Assembly: GCF_000265385.1 (NCBI RefSeq)
Contig: NC_018013.1
Location: 1,329,001-1,393,000, forward strand
Source: Aequorivita sublithincola DSM 14238
GTDB lineage: Bacteria; Bacteroidota; Bacteroidia; Flavobacteriales; Flavobacteriaceae
Direction of reading: 5' to 3'
Length of the DNA: 64,000 bases
Below, piece after piece: positions 17,076-25,069 of the stretch (its first letter is position 1; each line of letters starts with the position of its first letter). The notes beneath the pieces are model-generated. The model saw only the letters and a program-made list of their open reading frames with translations, searched no databases and was not told the DNA's origin. The position numbers were made by a program, and so were the translations under genes.

Positions 17076-17091
17076 TAAAGAGCAAGTATAA

Positions 17092-17119
17092 AAAAAGGAG
17101 CCTTTTACGGCTCCTTTTT
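17092..17119. terminator. Bidirectional intrinsic terminator
   Basis: Perfect 11-bp stem AAAAAGGAGCC/GGCTCCTTTTT with a six-base loop. A T-run follows on either strand, between the convergent NAD(P)-binding protein gene and the M13 peptidase gene. Confidence 0.9.
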
Positions 17120-17143
17120 AATTCAAAAATATAATTTATAATT

Positions 17144-19210
17144 CTACCAGATACGAACCCTATTTTCTGGGGCAACGTACATTGGATCTCCTTCTTTAAT
17201 ATCAAACGCTTCATAAAAAGCATCAACATTTACCAATGGTTGTGTAGCACGAACCTTTCCTGGAGAGTGTGGATCTGTTTTTACTTGGTTTTTAATAGCT
17301 TCATCACGAGACTTGGTACGCCAAACGGTTGCCCAACTCATAAAGAAACGTTGTTCTGGTGTGAAACCGTCAATGTTATCAGGACGTTCGTTTTCTTTGT
17401 AAAAACGTTGTAAACCATCATAAGCAGCTAATACACCACCAAGATCGCCAATATTTTCACCCAAAGTGAATTTTCCGTTTATGTGAACGCTGTCCAAAAC
17501 TTCTACATTGCTGTATTGCTCTGCAAGTTTATCGCCGCGCTCTGTAAAGTTTATAAGGTCTTTATCTGTCCACCAGTTTACTAAATTTCCACTAGCATCA
17601 AAACGCGCACCGCTATCATCAAAAGCGTGGGAAATTTCGTGACCGATTACTGCGCCCATTCCACCGTAATTTACGGCTTCATCTGCTTTATAATCATAGA
17701 AAGGTGGTTGAAGAATTGCAGCTGGAAAAACGATTTCGTTATTGAAAGGATTGAAATAGGCATTTACTGTTTGTGGGCTCATTCCCCATTCGGTACGATC
17801 TACTGGCTCATCAATTTTAGACAAATTGTCTTTAAAATTCCAAGTGTCCACGGCTACCATATTGTCATAAAAGGTGTTTCCTTCTTTTACTTCCATTGCG
17901 GAATAATCTTTCCATTTGTCTGGATAACCAATTTTTACGGTGAATTTGTCCAACTTTTCAATTGCTTTCACTTTTGTGCTGTCGCTCATCCAAGTTAAAG
18001 CATTTATACGGTCTTTGTAGGCTGCGATTACGTTTGCAATCATAGCTTCTGCTTTTGTTTTTGCTTCAGGCGGGAACATTTCATCTACATAAAGTTTTCC
18101 TAGAGCTTCACCTACACTTCCGTTAACGGTTGCAAGAGCACGCTCGTTTGCTGGTCTTTGTTTTTTGGTTCCGTTTAAAGTTGTGGAGTAAAAATCAAAA
18201 TTGGCTTGCTCAATTTCAGTTGTTAGCATACCTGTAGCACTGTTAAGTGTTGACCAACGCATCACGGTTTTCCAAGTATCTAGATCTGGCTTAGCAAACA
18301 TTTGGTTTAATGTTTCCATATATTTTGGTTGCATAACGATAACAGTATCCATTTTCTTGGAAACGCCCATGTCTTTAAATGCCTGTTCCCACTTAATTTG
18401 TGGTACCATTTTATCAAGTTCTGCAATGCTTCTTGGATTGTTGAAATTTCTAAAATCACGACTTGCAACCTTGTCCAGTCTTGGAGTAGCAAGTTTAGTT
18501 TCAAAAGCAAGAATGGTTTCTGCTTGTTTGTGTGCAGATTCTTCCGTATCTCCTAAAAACTGTAGCATTCTAGTGATATGAGCTACATATTGCTCACGGA
18601 TTTTTACGGAAGCAGGATCTATATTGGTATAAAAATCACGGTCTGGAAGGCCTAAACCTCCTGGCGTAATGTAAGCCGAATTCATCGCGCTATTGCTTGG
18701 GTTTGAAAAAGCTGCAACACCAAAGAAAGGTTGCGAAACGGCAACGGCATCTTCAGTAATTACTTTTCGAAAATCTTCCATACTGTTTATAGCTGCAATT
18801 TTATCTAGCGTAGGTTGTAAAGGAGCGATGCCGGCTTTATCTCTTGCAACGGTGTCTAGCTTAGATTCAAAAATCATCAATGCTTTTGCTTGGTCAGTAT
18901 CAGCTGCGTATTTTCCACTTTTTTTGGCTTTGTCCAAAATATTTAGAACGTCTGCATCCGTCTTTTTACGAAGGATTGTAAAGCCACCCCAGCTGGTTTG
19001 ATCGTCTGGAATTTCGTTGTTTTTCATCCAGTTTCCGTTTACGTAGTTGTAAAAATCTACTTTCGGGTTAACGGTGGTGTCCATGTTTGCAAGGATAATA
19101 CCGTGTGGTTCGTTGTCTGCAACAGCCACATCCGTTTTTTCTTTACAAGCGGTTGCAGCTACTGCAACTACTGCAAAAGCCAAAACAGGTTTTAAAAAAT
19201 TAGTTTTCAT
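17144..19210 (-). CDS. M13 family (neprilysin-like) zinc endopeptidase, lipoprotein
   Basis: 688-residue secreted peptidase. The ATG at 19208-19210 gives a lipoprotein signal (MKTNFLKPVLAFAVVAVAAT, then AC), so the 17 upstream codons in frame are not used. The zinc site HExxH is GAVIGHEISHAFDDSGARFD, the third ligand is in ENIGDLGGV, and the substrate-binding motif NAYFNPFNNEIVFPA matches the M13 NAYY/F block. The long N-terminal helical domain (VDFYNYVNGNWMKNNEIP) is also typical. It probably degrades peptides outside the inner membrane. Confidence 0.95.
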   Translation of the reverse strand: MKTNFLKPVLAFAVVAVAATACKEKTDVAVADNEPHGIILANMDTTVNPKVDFYNYVNGNWMKNNEIPDDQTSWGGFTILRKKTDADVLNILDKAKKSGKYAADTDQAKALMIFESKLDTVARDKAGIAPLQPTLDKIAAINSMEDFRKVITEDAVAVSQPFFGVAAFSNPSNSAMNSAYITPGGLGLPDRDFYTNIDPASVKIREQYVAHITRMLQFLGDTEESAHKQAETILAFETKLATPRLDKVASRDFRNFNNPRSIAELDKMVPQIKWEQAFKDMGVSKKMDTVIVMQPKYMETLNQMFAKPDLDTWKTVMRWSTLNSATGMLTTEIEQANFDFYSTTLNGTKKQRPANERALATVNGSVGEALGKLYVDEMFPPEAKTKAEAMIANVIAAYKDRINALTWMSDSTKVKAIEKLDKFTVKIGYPDKWKDYSAMEVKEGNTFYDNMVAVDTWNFKDNLSKIDEPVDRTEWGMSPQTVNAYFNPFNNEIVFPAAILQPPFYDYKADEAVNYGGMGAVIGHEISHAFDDSGARFDASGNLVNWWTDKDLINFTERGDKLAEQYSNVEVLDSVHINGKFTLGENIGDLGGVLAAYDGLQRFYKENERPDNIDGFTPEQRFFMSWATVWRTKSRDEAIKNQVKTDPHSPGKVRATQPLVNVDAFYEAFDIKEGDPMYVAPENRVRIW

Positions 19211-19371
19211 CTGTATTTTATATTTGTTTATATTGGAAGATGGAATGCCCAAATTATACACCTTCGGTTGATTTAAGTTTTAGTTTAGGGCATTTCATTC
19301 TATGTTTTTGATTTAAATTTTTTTTAATTAAAATTATACATAAAGCATAAGTCGGTCCTCGGGAAGGCTTA

Positions 19372-19953
19372 TTACACTTTTTTATCTTGAAGCTCCAAAT
19401 TTTTTATAGAATCTTTGTAGCGTTGTTGTTTTTTTAGTTCGGTGTCTTCGTCTTCTTTTCGTTGGAAGTCAATATTGTCTTTTTGAAATTTTTCATTCAA
19501 ATGAATAATTAAGTTTTTTACAGAAACGTTCAACTCTTCTACAGTATTTTGAACTTTTGAAGAATCTATGCTTGCTTGATGCGCCACTTGAAACAAAAGT
19601 TCAGACCTAGTTTTAAGGGCTAATAAACGACTGTTTATTGGTTTCGTATTAAGTGTATCTGGAATGTTTTTGAAAAGCGAATCTGAATATTCCTTTAAAA
19701 GTTCTGAATGATTCCGAAGTTCTTGATAGTTGCTTCCGTTTACTTTTTTTACTTCAGAAAAAAGATCTTCCAAAACGCCCCAATGAATTGCTTGTTCTTT
19801 AGCTGGAGCTATAAGCTCTGGAAATCCGTAATTTACATCGCCAAAAACTATAGAAGAATCGTTTGTTTGTGATTGGTTTTGGTTTTCTTCTGAAGAATTT
19901 CCACAGGAAAAAATAAAACCGGCAATCACTAATAGGGAAATTATAAACTTCAT
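19372..19953 (-). CDS. Hypothetical lipoprotein with coiled-coil segments
   Basis: 193-residue predicted lipoprotein of unknown function. The ATG at 19951-19953 gives MKFIISLLVIAGFIFSC with a lipobox Cys. The mature part is helical and charged, ending in a Lys/Glu/Asp-rich segment (FQRKEDEDTELKKQQRYKD). No family is recognised. It stands alone between the M13 peptidase and the threonine dehydrogenase. Confidence 0.65.
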   Translation of the reverse strand: MKFIISLLVIAGFIFSCGNSSEENQNQSQTNDSSIVFGDVNYGFPELIAPAKEQAIHWGVLEDLFSEVKKVNGSNYQELRNHSELLKEYSDSLFKNIPDTLNTKPINSRLLALKTRSELLFQVAHQASIDSSKVQNTVEELNVSVKNLIIHLNEKFQKDNIDFQRKEDEDTELKKQQRYKDSIKNLELQDKKV

Positions 19954-20040
19954 AAAGAATTTAAGAGGCACAAAGATACTGGTTATTAACGAAATGACAC
20001 ATTTATTTTTGGTTCTACCAAGTATGTTTTTTGAAAATTG

Positions 20041-20154
20041 ACGTAAGACGAAAGGACATAGGACGTAAGATTAAAAAATTCATTCGTTTTAACCAATTAT
20101 ATTCCTCTTTATAAGCGGTCTTATATCTTATTGTGCTGCGTCTTAAGTCCTTTT
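20041..20154. repeat. Dispersed intergenic repeat, family D
   Basis: Left arm ACGTAAGACG, then GGACATAGGACGTAAGAT (20041-20071); right arm GCGGTCTTATATCTTATTG, then CTGCGTCTTAAGTCC (20115-20150). The arms are imperfectly complementary. A single arm of the same family is at 48223-48262. Confidence 0.55.
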
Positions 20155-20238
20155 GCATTGCATCCAATTTAACCCAATTTTCAAGCCTTGAAAGTGGTGA
20201 TTATCTGTATATTTACACTTCATTTTGAAAAATAAACT

Positions 20239-21186
20239 ATGAAGAAGCGAATTCTGATTATTGGTGCCTGCGGACAGATAGGTACTGAATTAACAATATA
20301 TCTGCGTAATAAATTCGGCAAACACAAAGTAATAGCAAGCGACATTCGTGAAGGCGAAAAAGAACTTATGAAAAGCGGTCCGTTTGAAATTTTGGACGCC
20401 ATGGATTACAATGCAGTTGAAGAAATTGTGATACGCCACGAAATAACAGACGTTTATTTAATGGCCGCGATGCTTTCAGCTACTGCCGAAAAATTCCCGA
20501 TGAAAGGTTGGCTTCTTAATATGACTTCTCTTTTTCACGTTCTGAATTTGGCAAGAGACAAAAAAATTGACAAGATATTTTGGCCTTCAAGTATTGCGGT
20601 TTTTGGGCCAACTACACCAAAAATTGATACTCCACAACGTACCGTGATGGAACCAAGTACAGTTTATGGAATCAGCAAGCAAACAGGGGAACGATGGTGT
20701 GAGTATTATTATAATCGCTATGGAGTGGATGTTCGCAGCATCCGCTATCCTGGTTTAATAAGCTACAAAACCCTTCCTGGCGGCGGAACTACAGATTATG
20801 CCGTGGATATTTACCACAAAGCCTTAAAACACAAAAAATACATCTGTTTCTTAAATGCTGAAACTACCCTGCCAATGATGTTTATGGATGATGCAATTAG
20901 AGCAACTGTTAGTATCATGGAAGCTGATAAAGAAAACATTAAAATACGAAGTTCCTATAATCTTTCAGGAATGAGTTTTGATCCTGAGGAAATTACGGAA
21001 AGTATTCAGAAACATATTCCAGAATTTAAAATTAGTTACGAGCCAGATTTTAGGCAAGCTATTGCAGACAGTTGGCCGCAAAGTATTGATGATAGTGAAG
21101 CCAGAAAAGATTGGAGTTGGGAAACTAAAATTGCTTTAGACGAAATGACTGAGATTATGCTTTCTAATTTAAAGGATAAATACTAA
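20239..21186 (+). CDS. Short-chain (SDR) L-threonine 3-dehydrogenase
   Basis: 315-residue extended SDR enzyme. The NAD-binding motif is ILIIGACGQIGTELTIYLR. The active-site Ser is in FWPSSIAVFGPTTP and the YxxxK pair in VYGISKQTGERW. RYPGLISYKTLPGGGTTDYA and LPMMFMDDAIRAT match the UDP-galactose-epimerase-like threonine dehydrogenases known from psychrophilic Flavobacterium, which oxidise threonine to 2-amino-3-ketobutyrate. The ligase that usually follows (Kbl) is not adjacent. A related NAD-epimerase of other specificity cannot be excluded. Confidence 0.85.
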   Translation: MKKRILIIGACGQIGTELTIYLRNKFGKHKVIASDIREGEKELMKSGPFEILDAMDYNAVEEIVIRHEITDVYLMAAMLSATAEKFPMKGWLLNMTSLFHVLNLARDKKIDKIFWPSSIAVFGPTTPKIDTPQRTVMEPSTVYGISKQTGERWCEYYYNRYGVDVRSIRYPGLISYKTLPGGGTTDYAVDIYHKALKHKKYICFLNAETTLPMMFMDDAIRATVSIMEADKENIKIRSSYNLSGMSFDPEEITESIQKHIPEFKISYEPDFRQAIADSWPQSIDDSEARKDWSWETKIALDEMTEIMLSNLKDKY

Positions 21187-21200
21187 GTTTTTGTCTACTT

Positions 21201-21247
21201 CCCGATAGCTATCTGGATCAGATACCTGTCTGCCGGCAAGGCAGACT
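21201..21247. repeat. Dispersed palindromic repeat, family C (CCCGATA type)
   Basis: CCCGATAGCTATCTGGATC followed by GTCTGCCGGCAAGGCAGAC, two adjacent imperfect hairpins. Relatives with a CCCGA/TCGGG stem occur at 22362-22462, 23083-23098, 43572-43642 and 44498-44513. Confidence 0.6.
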
Positions 21248-21260
21248 TTCAGACTGTTTT

Positions 21261-21293
21261 AAAAACCTATGAACTTTAAGTTCATAGGTTTTT
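21261..21293. terminator. Bidirectional intrinsic terminator
   Basis: Perfect 14-bp stem AAAAACCTATGAAC/GTTCATAGGTTTTT with a five-base loop. It lies between the convergent threonine dehydrogenase and SdiA-regulated-domain genes and overlaps the stop codon of the latter. Confidence 0.9.
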
Positions 21294-22164
21294 ATTTTTC
21301 ATTTAATTCTACTTCTAGAATATTGGCAGTGCCGTTTTTCCCTTCATTGGAAATGTACATTGTTCCATCTGCCGCAAAGGTTATTCCTTCTGCTTGAGGA
21401 AAAGATTCTTTATATAACGTATGGATTTTTATGGGTTTGCCATTTTTATCCATTATCAATAATTGTCCATTTTTACCTTCAAGAATGTAGAAATTTCCGT
21501 CTTTTGGATTTAGAGCAATATCTGAAGGATAGAAGTTTGAAGATTTCTTTTTGTCGTCCTTTTTATCTTTCGTGTTGAAAATTGGATCGTTTATCGGAAT
21601 TTTCGCAATTGGAGTTGACTCGGTCTTTTTTGTTTCCAAATTGAAAGCGTAGATACCTTTATAAACATCGCTATAGGGGTCTTTGTCCTTTACGGTAAAG
21701 AGCAGTCGATTATTAATTGAATCGGCAACAAGGGATTCTATATTATTTTTTCCGGAGAAGGGAGTTTGGTATTCTGTGATTTCAAAATTAGGGTTGTAGA
21801 AATTGGCTATTTCAAATAATTTTCCGCTGCTTTCCATTACATAAGCAGTGCTGTCAACGACAGCAAGCCCTTCATAATCGCCAGATCTGGAAAAATTTAC
21901 TTTTTTTTCAACTTCTTCAGTGGTTAAATTATAGATAAAAATGATACCTTCTTCATCTTGAACACAGGCTATCTTTGTGTCTGAAATTAGACTAATCCCT
22001 GAAATTTCATTGAGCTCATTAGGCATATCCCATTTATGGATAATGGTGTATGTTACCTTATCTAAACGTGGATTTATGGCGGGATTTTCTAGTGCATACC
22101 ACATTATACCAACCAAAGCGAGCACACCAGTTATTATCCAAAAAGCTATTATATTTTCTCTCAT
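21292..22164 (-). CDS. SdiA-regulated domain protein (YjiK-like beta-propeller)
   Basis: 290 residues with an N-terminal membrane anchor (NIIAFWIITGVLALVGIMWYA) and an extracytoplasmic beta-propeller-like domain. Repeating blocks include ELNEISGISLISDTKIACV, YEGLAVVDSTAYVME, NIESLVADSINNRLLF, YPSDIALNPKDGNFYILEG and AEGITFAADGTMYISNEGK. This matches the SdiA-regulated family, which binds unknown ligands or calcium. Function in vivo is unknown. Confidence 0.82.
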   Translation of the reverse strand: MRENIIAFWIITGVLALVGIMWYALENPAINPRLDKVTYTIIHKWDMPNELNEISGISLISDTKIACVQDEEGIIFIYNLTTEEVEKKVNFSRSGDYEGLAVVDSTAYVMESSGKLFEIANFYNPNFEITEYQTPFSGKNNIESLVADSINNRLLFTVKDKDPYSDVYKGIYAFNLETKKTESTPIAKIPINDPIFNTKDKKDDKKKSSNFYPSDIALNPKDGNFYILEGKNGQLLIMDKNGKPIKIHTLYKESFPQAEGITFAADGTMYISNEGKNGTANILEVELNEK

Positions 22165-22347
22165 AAGTTTATGAAATCAGTAAATGATTACTTTAAATGA
22201 AAATGTATTTCTTCAAATTTAAAATTTTTATTTGAAGGTACTGAATTGATAAACACAATTAGGAAATATTTAGGGTATCTAAATTTGTTTGAAAAGTTTT
22301 GATATCAAGCAATCACAAAACAAAGTTATAAATTCAATCTTCGTAGT

Positions 22348-22476
22348 AGTAGCCTCACCAACCCCGAAGTATCGGGGGAACTTGGATCTTAGTAGCCTCA
22401 CCAACCCCGAAGTATCGGGGGAACTTGGATCTTAGTAGCCTCACCAACCCCGAAGTATCGGGGGAACTTGGATCTT
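22348..22476. repeat. Three 43-bp tandem copies of a tRNA-Arg 3' end carrying a palindrome
   Basis: Three identical 43-bp units at 22348-22390, 22391-22433 and 22434-22476. On the minus strand each unit is the T-arm and acceptor end of the adjacent tRNA-Arg, except that the five bases GATTC of the T-loop/T-stem are replaced by the 16-bp palindrome CCCCGATACTTCGGGG. The array runs directly into the intact tRNA gene. The rest of the gap (22165-22347) is AT-rich, with nothing recognisable. Confidence 0.9.
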
Positions 22477-22478
22477 AG

Positions 22479-22550
22479 TAGCCTCACCAAGAATCGAACT
22501 TGGATCTAAAGTTTAGGAAACTTCTATTCTATCCATTGAACTATGAGGCC
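22479..22550 (-). tRNA. tRNA-Arg (anticodon CCT)
   Basis: 72-nt cloverleaf read on the minus strand. Acceptor GGCCTCA/TGAGGCT (G1:U72 wobble), D-stem GTTC/GAAT, anticodon stem GAAGT/ACTTT around loop TTCCTAA (anticodon CCT), a four-base variable loop, T-stem CCAAG/CTTGG around TTCGATT, and discriminator A. CCA is not encoded, as is usual in Bacteroidota. Decodes AGG. Confidence 0.93.
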
Positions 22551-22565
22551 CTTTATTTGTGGTTG

Positions 22566-22573
22566 CAAATTTA
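22566..22573 (-). promoter_or_regulatory. Candidate -7 box for tRNA-Arg
   Basis: The minus strand reads TAAATTTG (TAnnTTTG), 15 nt upstream of the tRNA 5' end, in a GGTTGCAAAT context shared with the tRNA-Asn promoter. Confidence 0.45.
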
Positions 22574-22675
22574 GGTATTTTGAATAAATCGTTGGTCATT
22601 TTTTGAAGCTCTAGCAATCAAAATTATATCCTTAATTAACGTCGTTGCGAGTAGTGTAAATATGGAAAGATGGAA

Positions 22676-22957
22676 CTACATCTTTTTTAATATCTCTGAA
22701 AGTATATGAGGGTTTCCAATGATTTTTTCAATAAAAACCTTACTCTTCATTCTTTTTATAAATTTTTCAAGAAATAAAGCTTGTGTTTTATTATCACATT
22801 GATATGTCAACGAAAATTTCCAATCATTTGCAGCTTTTGTAAAGCTTTTCTTGAAATAATGTTGATTATGTTGATCCAAACGTATTCTGAGATCTGGAGT
22901 TTCACCAATATAATATCTATTTAATTTCTCGGAATAAATGATATACAGATAATGCAT
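22676..22957 (-). CDS. GIY-YIG nuclease domain protein
   Basis: 93-residue single-domain protein. The GIY-YIG signature reads YLYIIYSEKLNRYYIGETPD, followed by the conserved Arg in LRIRLDQHN and a Glu in FLEKFIKRMKSK, as in the small UvrC-N-like/UPF0213 group. The ATG at 22955-22957 (MHYLYII) is chosen because the GIY strand starts there. Small proteins of this type are poorly characterised structure-specific nuclease candidates. It lies between the intact tRNA-Arg and a damaged copy of it. Confidence 0.87.
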   Translation of the reverse strand: MHYLYIIYSEKLNRYYIGETPDLRIRLDQHNQHYFKKSFTKAANDWKFSLTYQCDNKTQALFLEKFIKRMKSKVFIEKIIGNPHILSEILKKM

Positions 22958-23064
22958 GCTGGATAATATGGTAAATTTCAAATGTACGGAAATTATATAA
23001 TGGTCTATGGCTACAAAGTATTAGGACACTTTAAGGAGACTCAAAGATGGGAGGGTTAAGTGGT

Positions 23065-23126
23065 TTGGATCTAAAGTTTAGGACCCCGAGGCTTCGGGGC
23101 TGTTCTATCCATTGAACTATGAGGCC
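23065..23126 (-). pseudogene. tRNA-Arg(CCT) remnant interrupted by a palindrome
   Basis: On the minus strand it begins GGCCTCATAGTTCAATGGAT, identical to the 5' end of the tRNA-Arg at 22550. It then carries CCCCGAAGCCTCGGGG where the 5' anticodon stem and loop edge should be, resumes with TCCTAAACTTTAGATCCAA, and loses all similarity before the T-arm. It cannot fold as a tRNA. Its upstream flank lacks a good TAnnTTTG match. Confidence 0.88.
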
Positions 23127-23210
23127 ATAAATATTGACCACAAATTTAAATATTTTTAATCTGTTTAAAGTTTTTCTGAAAAAGTATCTCGATGAAATTG
23201 ATCTTAACGC

Positions 23211-23246
23211 AAAAAACAGGTTCAGTTATATTTGAACCTGTTTTTT
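23211..23246. terminator. Intrinsic terminator downstream of nrdA
   Basis: Perfect 14-bp stem AAAAAACAGGTTCA/TGAACCTGTTTTTT with an eight-base loop, about 30 bp past the nrdA stop. Confidence 0.9.
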
Positions 23247-23278
23247 ATGATTTTTAAGAAGCTATCTAAAACTAATAA

Positions 23279-25069
23279 TTATGCTTCACAACTTGCACAG
23301 TCTTTTTTCTGTGCAAATTTTTGTGCGGCATTCATACTGTGTTGATAATAAAGTGACTTCAATCCCAGCTTCCAAGCGGTTACGTGAATTTTATTGATTT
23401 CCTTAACTGGCATTTCAGGATGAACGATTATGTTCACCGATTGACCTTGGTCAATATGATTTTGACGGTTAGCAGCTTGGTAAATTAAATCCATCTGATC
23501 TATTTCCGAATATGTTTTAAACACTTCCTTTTCTTCATCTGTTAAGAAATCAAGATGCTGCACGGAACCGTCGTAATCACGAATGTTTCGCCAAACTTCT
23601 AGTGTGTTCATTCCTTTTTCTTCTAACAATTGCTCTAAGAAAGGATTTCTAATAGTGGTCTTTATTTTTGCAATATCCTTAACATAAACGTTGGACCATA
23701 TTGGCTCAATGCCTTGAGAAACTTGACCTAAAATAAAAGCTGATGAGGTTGTAGGAGCAATAGCATTCAATGTTGCATTACGTCTTCCGTAGCCTTTAAG
23801 AACTTCTGGCTCACCAAATATTTCGGCTAATTCTTCTGAAGCTTTATATGATTTTTCTTTAATAATTCTAAAGATTTCACTGTTCAAATCGTAAGCTTTT
23901 GCACTATTTAAAGGAAGCATTTTAGATTGTAATAACGAGTGCCATCCCAAAACTCCAAGACCTAAAGCACGATTGTCTTTGGCGAAGTTATAAGCGCGCT
24001 CCATAAATAGGAAGGTTTGTTTGTCTTCTCTACTTTCAGAATCGCGGTAATCTTCTAGTTTTTCAACGAATTCTGTAATAACTGCATCTAGGAAATAGAC
24101 CATAGTTTCAACCGCATCTGTATCTTTCCACTTGTCATAATGCAACAGATTTACTGAAGAAAGCACGCATACAAACGACCAATCGTCATTGGATGGTAGC
24201 ATAATTTCGGTACAAAGATTACTAGCGTAAATAGGAAGGTTTTTATCCTTATAAACGTCTGCCGCAAAGTTATTGGCGTTGTCTTTAAAGAAGATATATG
24301 GGTAACCCATTTCGCCTCTACGTTGAAGTACTTTTGCCCAAATAGAACGTTTTTCTTCATCGCCAGCAACCATTTCCTCCATCCATTGGTTGGTAACCGT
24401 AACGCCGTGAGTTAGTTCCTGAATAGGATTTCCTTCCGTCCCGATTTCCAAAAACTCCATAATATCTGGATGTTCCACGGGAAGATATGGTGAAAAACGG
24501 CCACGTCTCACTGAACCTTGGCTCACAACATCCACCATAGATTCAAATAACTGCATGATATGAACGGCGCCAGAAGCTTGTCCGTTGTTTTTTACCTCAG
24601 CACCGCGATGACGGATTTTCCCAAAATAACCTGAAGTTCCACCTCCTAGTTTAGACATCATTCCCACCTCAGATTGGGTGTAAAGAATATTCCCCATATC
24701 ATCACCAATGTGCGACCCAAAACAACTGATAGGAAGTCCTCTTTTCTTTCCAAAATTAGACCAAACCGGAGACGCCAGAGAGAAAAACCCTTCAGACATA
24801 TATCCAAAAAATTTATCTGAATATCCTGGAATACCCAAAATTTGCTCAGCTCTATCTGCTATTTCGCGAATACGGCTTTCTGCAGTTACGCCAGGCGTTA
24901 AATATCCTGAAGCTAAAAAGTTACGACTGTGTTCCGTAAGCCATTCAAAGCCTTGTGATTCTTTTTCTCCCGTTTGATGAAGCGCTTCTTTTCGAGCGTT
25001 TACAAGATTATTAGTTTCGGAATTTGTTTTTGTTGTCTGTGTGTCGAAGTTTAGATTTTGGTCGTTCAT
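23279..25069 (-). CDS. nrdA: Class I ribonucleoside-diphosphate reductase, alpha subunit (no ATP-cone)
   Basis: 596-residue catalytic subunit that reduces ribonucleotides to deoxyribonucleotides. Catalytic residues visible: the first redox Cys in LPISCFGSHIGD, the NxCxE site as NLCTEIMLPSND, the partner Cys in SFVCVLSSVNLLH, the radical-transfer tyrosine pair in KLGLKSLYYQHSM, and the C-terminal shuttle Cys pair in KKDCASCEA. It is shorter than the typical 750-850 residues because the N-terminal ATP-cone is missing; that domain is found on NrdB. Its ATG directly abuts the nrdB stop, giving an nrdB-nrdA operon. Confidence 0.97.
   Translation of the reverse strand: MNDQNLNFDTQTTKTNSETNNLVNARKEALHQTGEKESQGFEWLTEHSRNFLASGYLTPGVTAESRIREIADRAEQILGIPGYSDKFFGYMSEGFFSLASPVWSNFGKKRGLPISCFGSHIGDDMGNILYTQSEVGMMSKLGGGTSGYFGKIRHRGAEVKNNGQASGAVHIMQLFESMVDVVSQGSVRRGRFSPYLPVEHPDIMEFLEIGTEGNPIQELTHGVTVTNQWMEEMVAGDEEKRSIWAKVLQRRGEMGYPYIFFKDNANNFAADVYKDKNLPIYASNLCTEIMLPSNDDWSFVCVLSSVNLLHYDKWKDTDAVETMVYFLDAVITEFVEKLEDYRDSESREDKQTFLFMERAYNFAKDNRALGLGVLGWHSLLQSKMLPLNSAKAYDLNSEIFRIIKEKSYKASEELAEIFGEPEVLKGYGRRNATLNAIAPTTSSAFILGQVSQGIEPIWSNVYVKDIAKIKTTIRNPFLEQLLEEKGMNTLEVWRNIRDYDGSVQHLDFLTDEEKEVFKTYSEIDQMDLIYQAANRQNHIDQGQSVNIIVHPEMPVKEINKIHVTAWKLGLKSLYYQHSMNAAQKFAQKKDCASCEA

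Noticed and set aside
19211..19261. Longer start for the M13 peptidase
   Set aside because: The 17 extra residues precede a complete lipoprotein signal peptide, so the internal ATG is the start.
22348..22476. Short identical repeats that might be a CRISPR array
   Set aside because: The 43-bp units abut without spacers, no cas genes are present and the units are tRNA-derived.
23065..23126. A second functional tRNA-Arg
   Set aside because: The anticodon stem is disrupted by a hairpin and the T-arm and acceptor 3' strand are missing.
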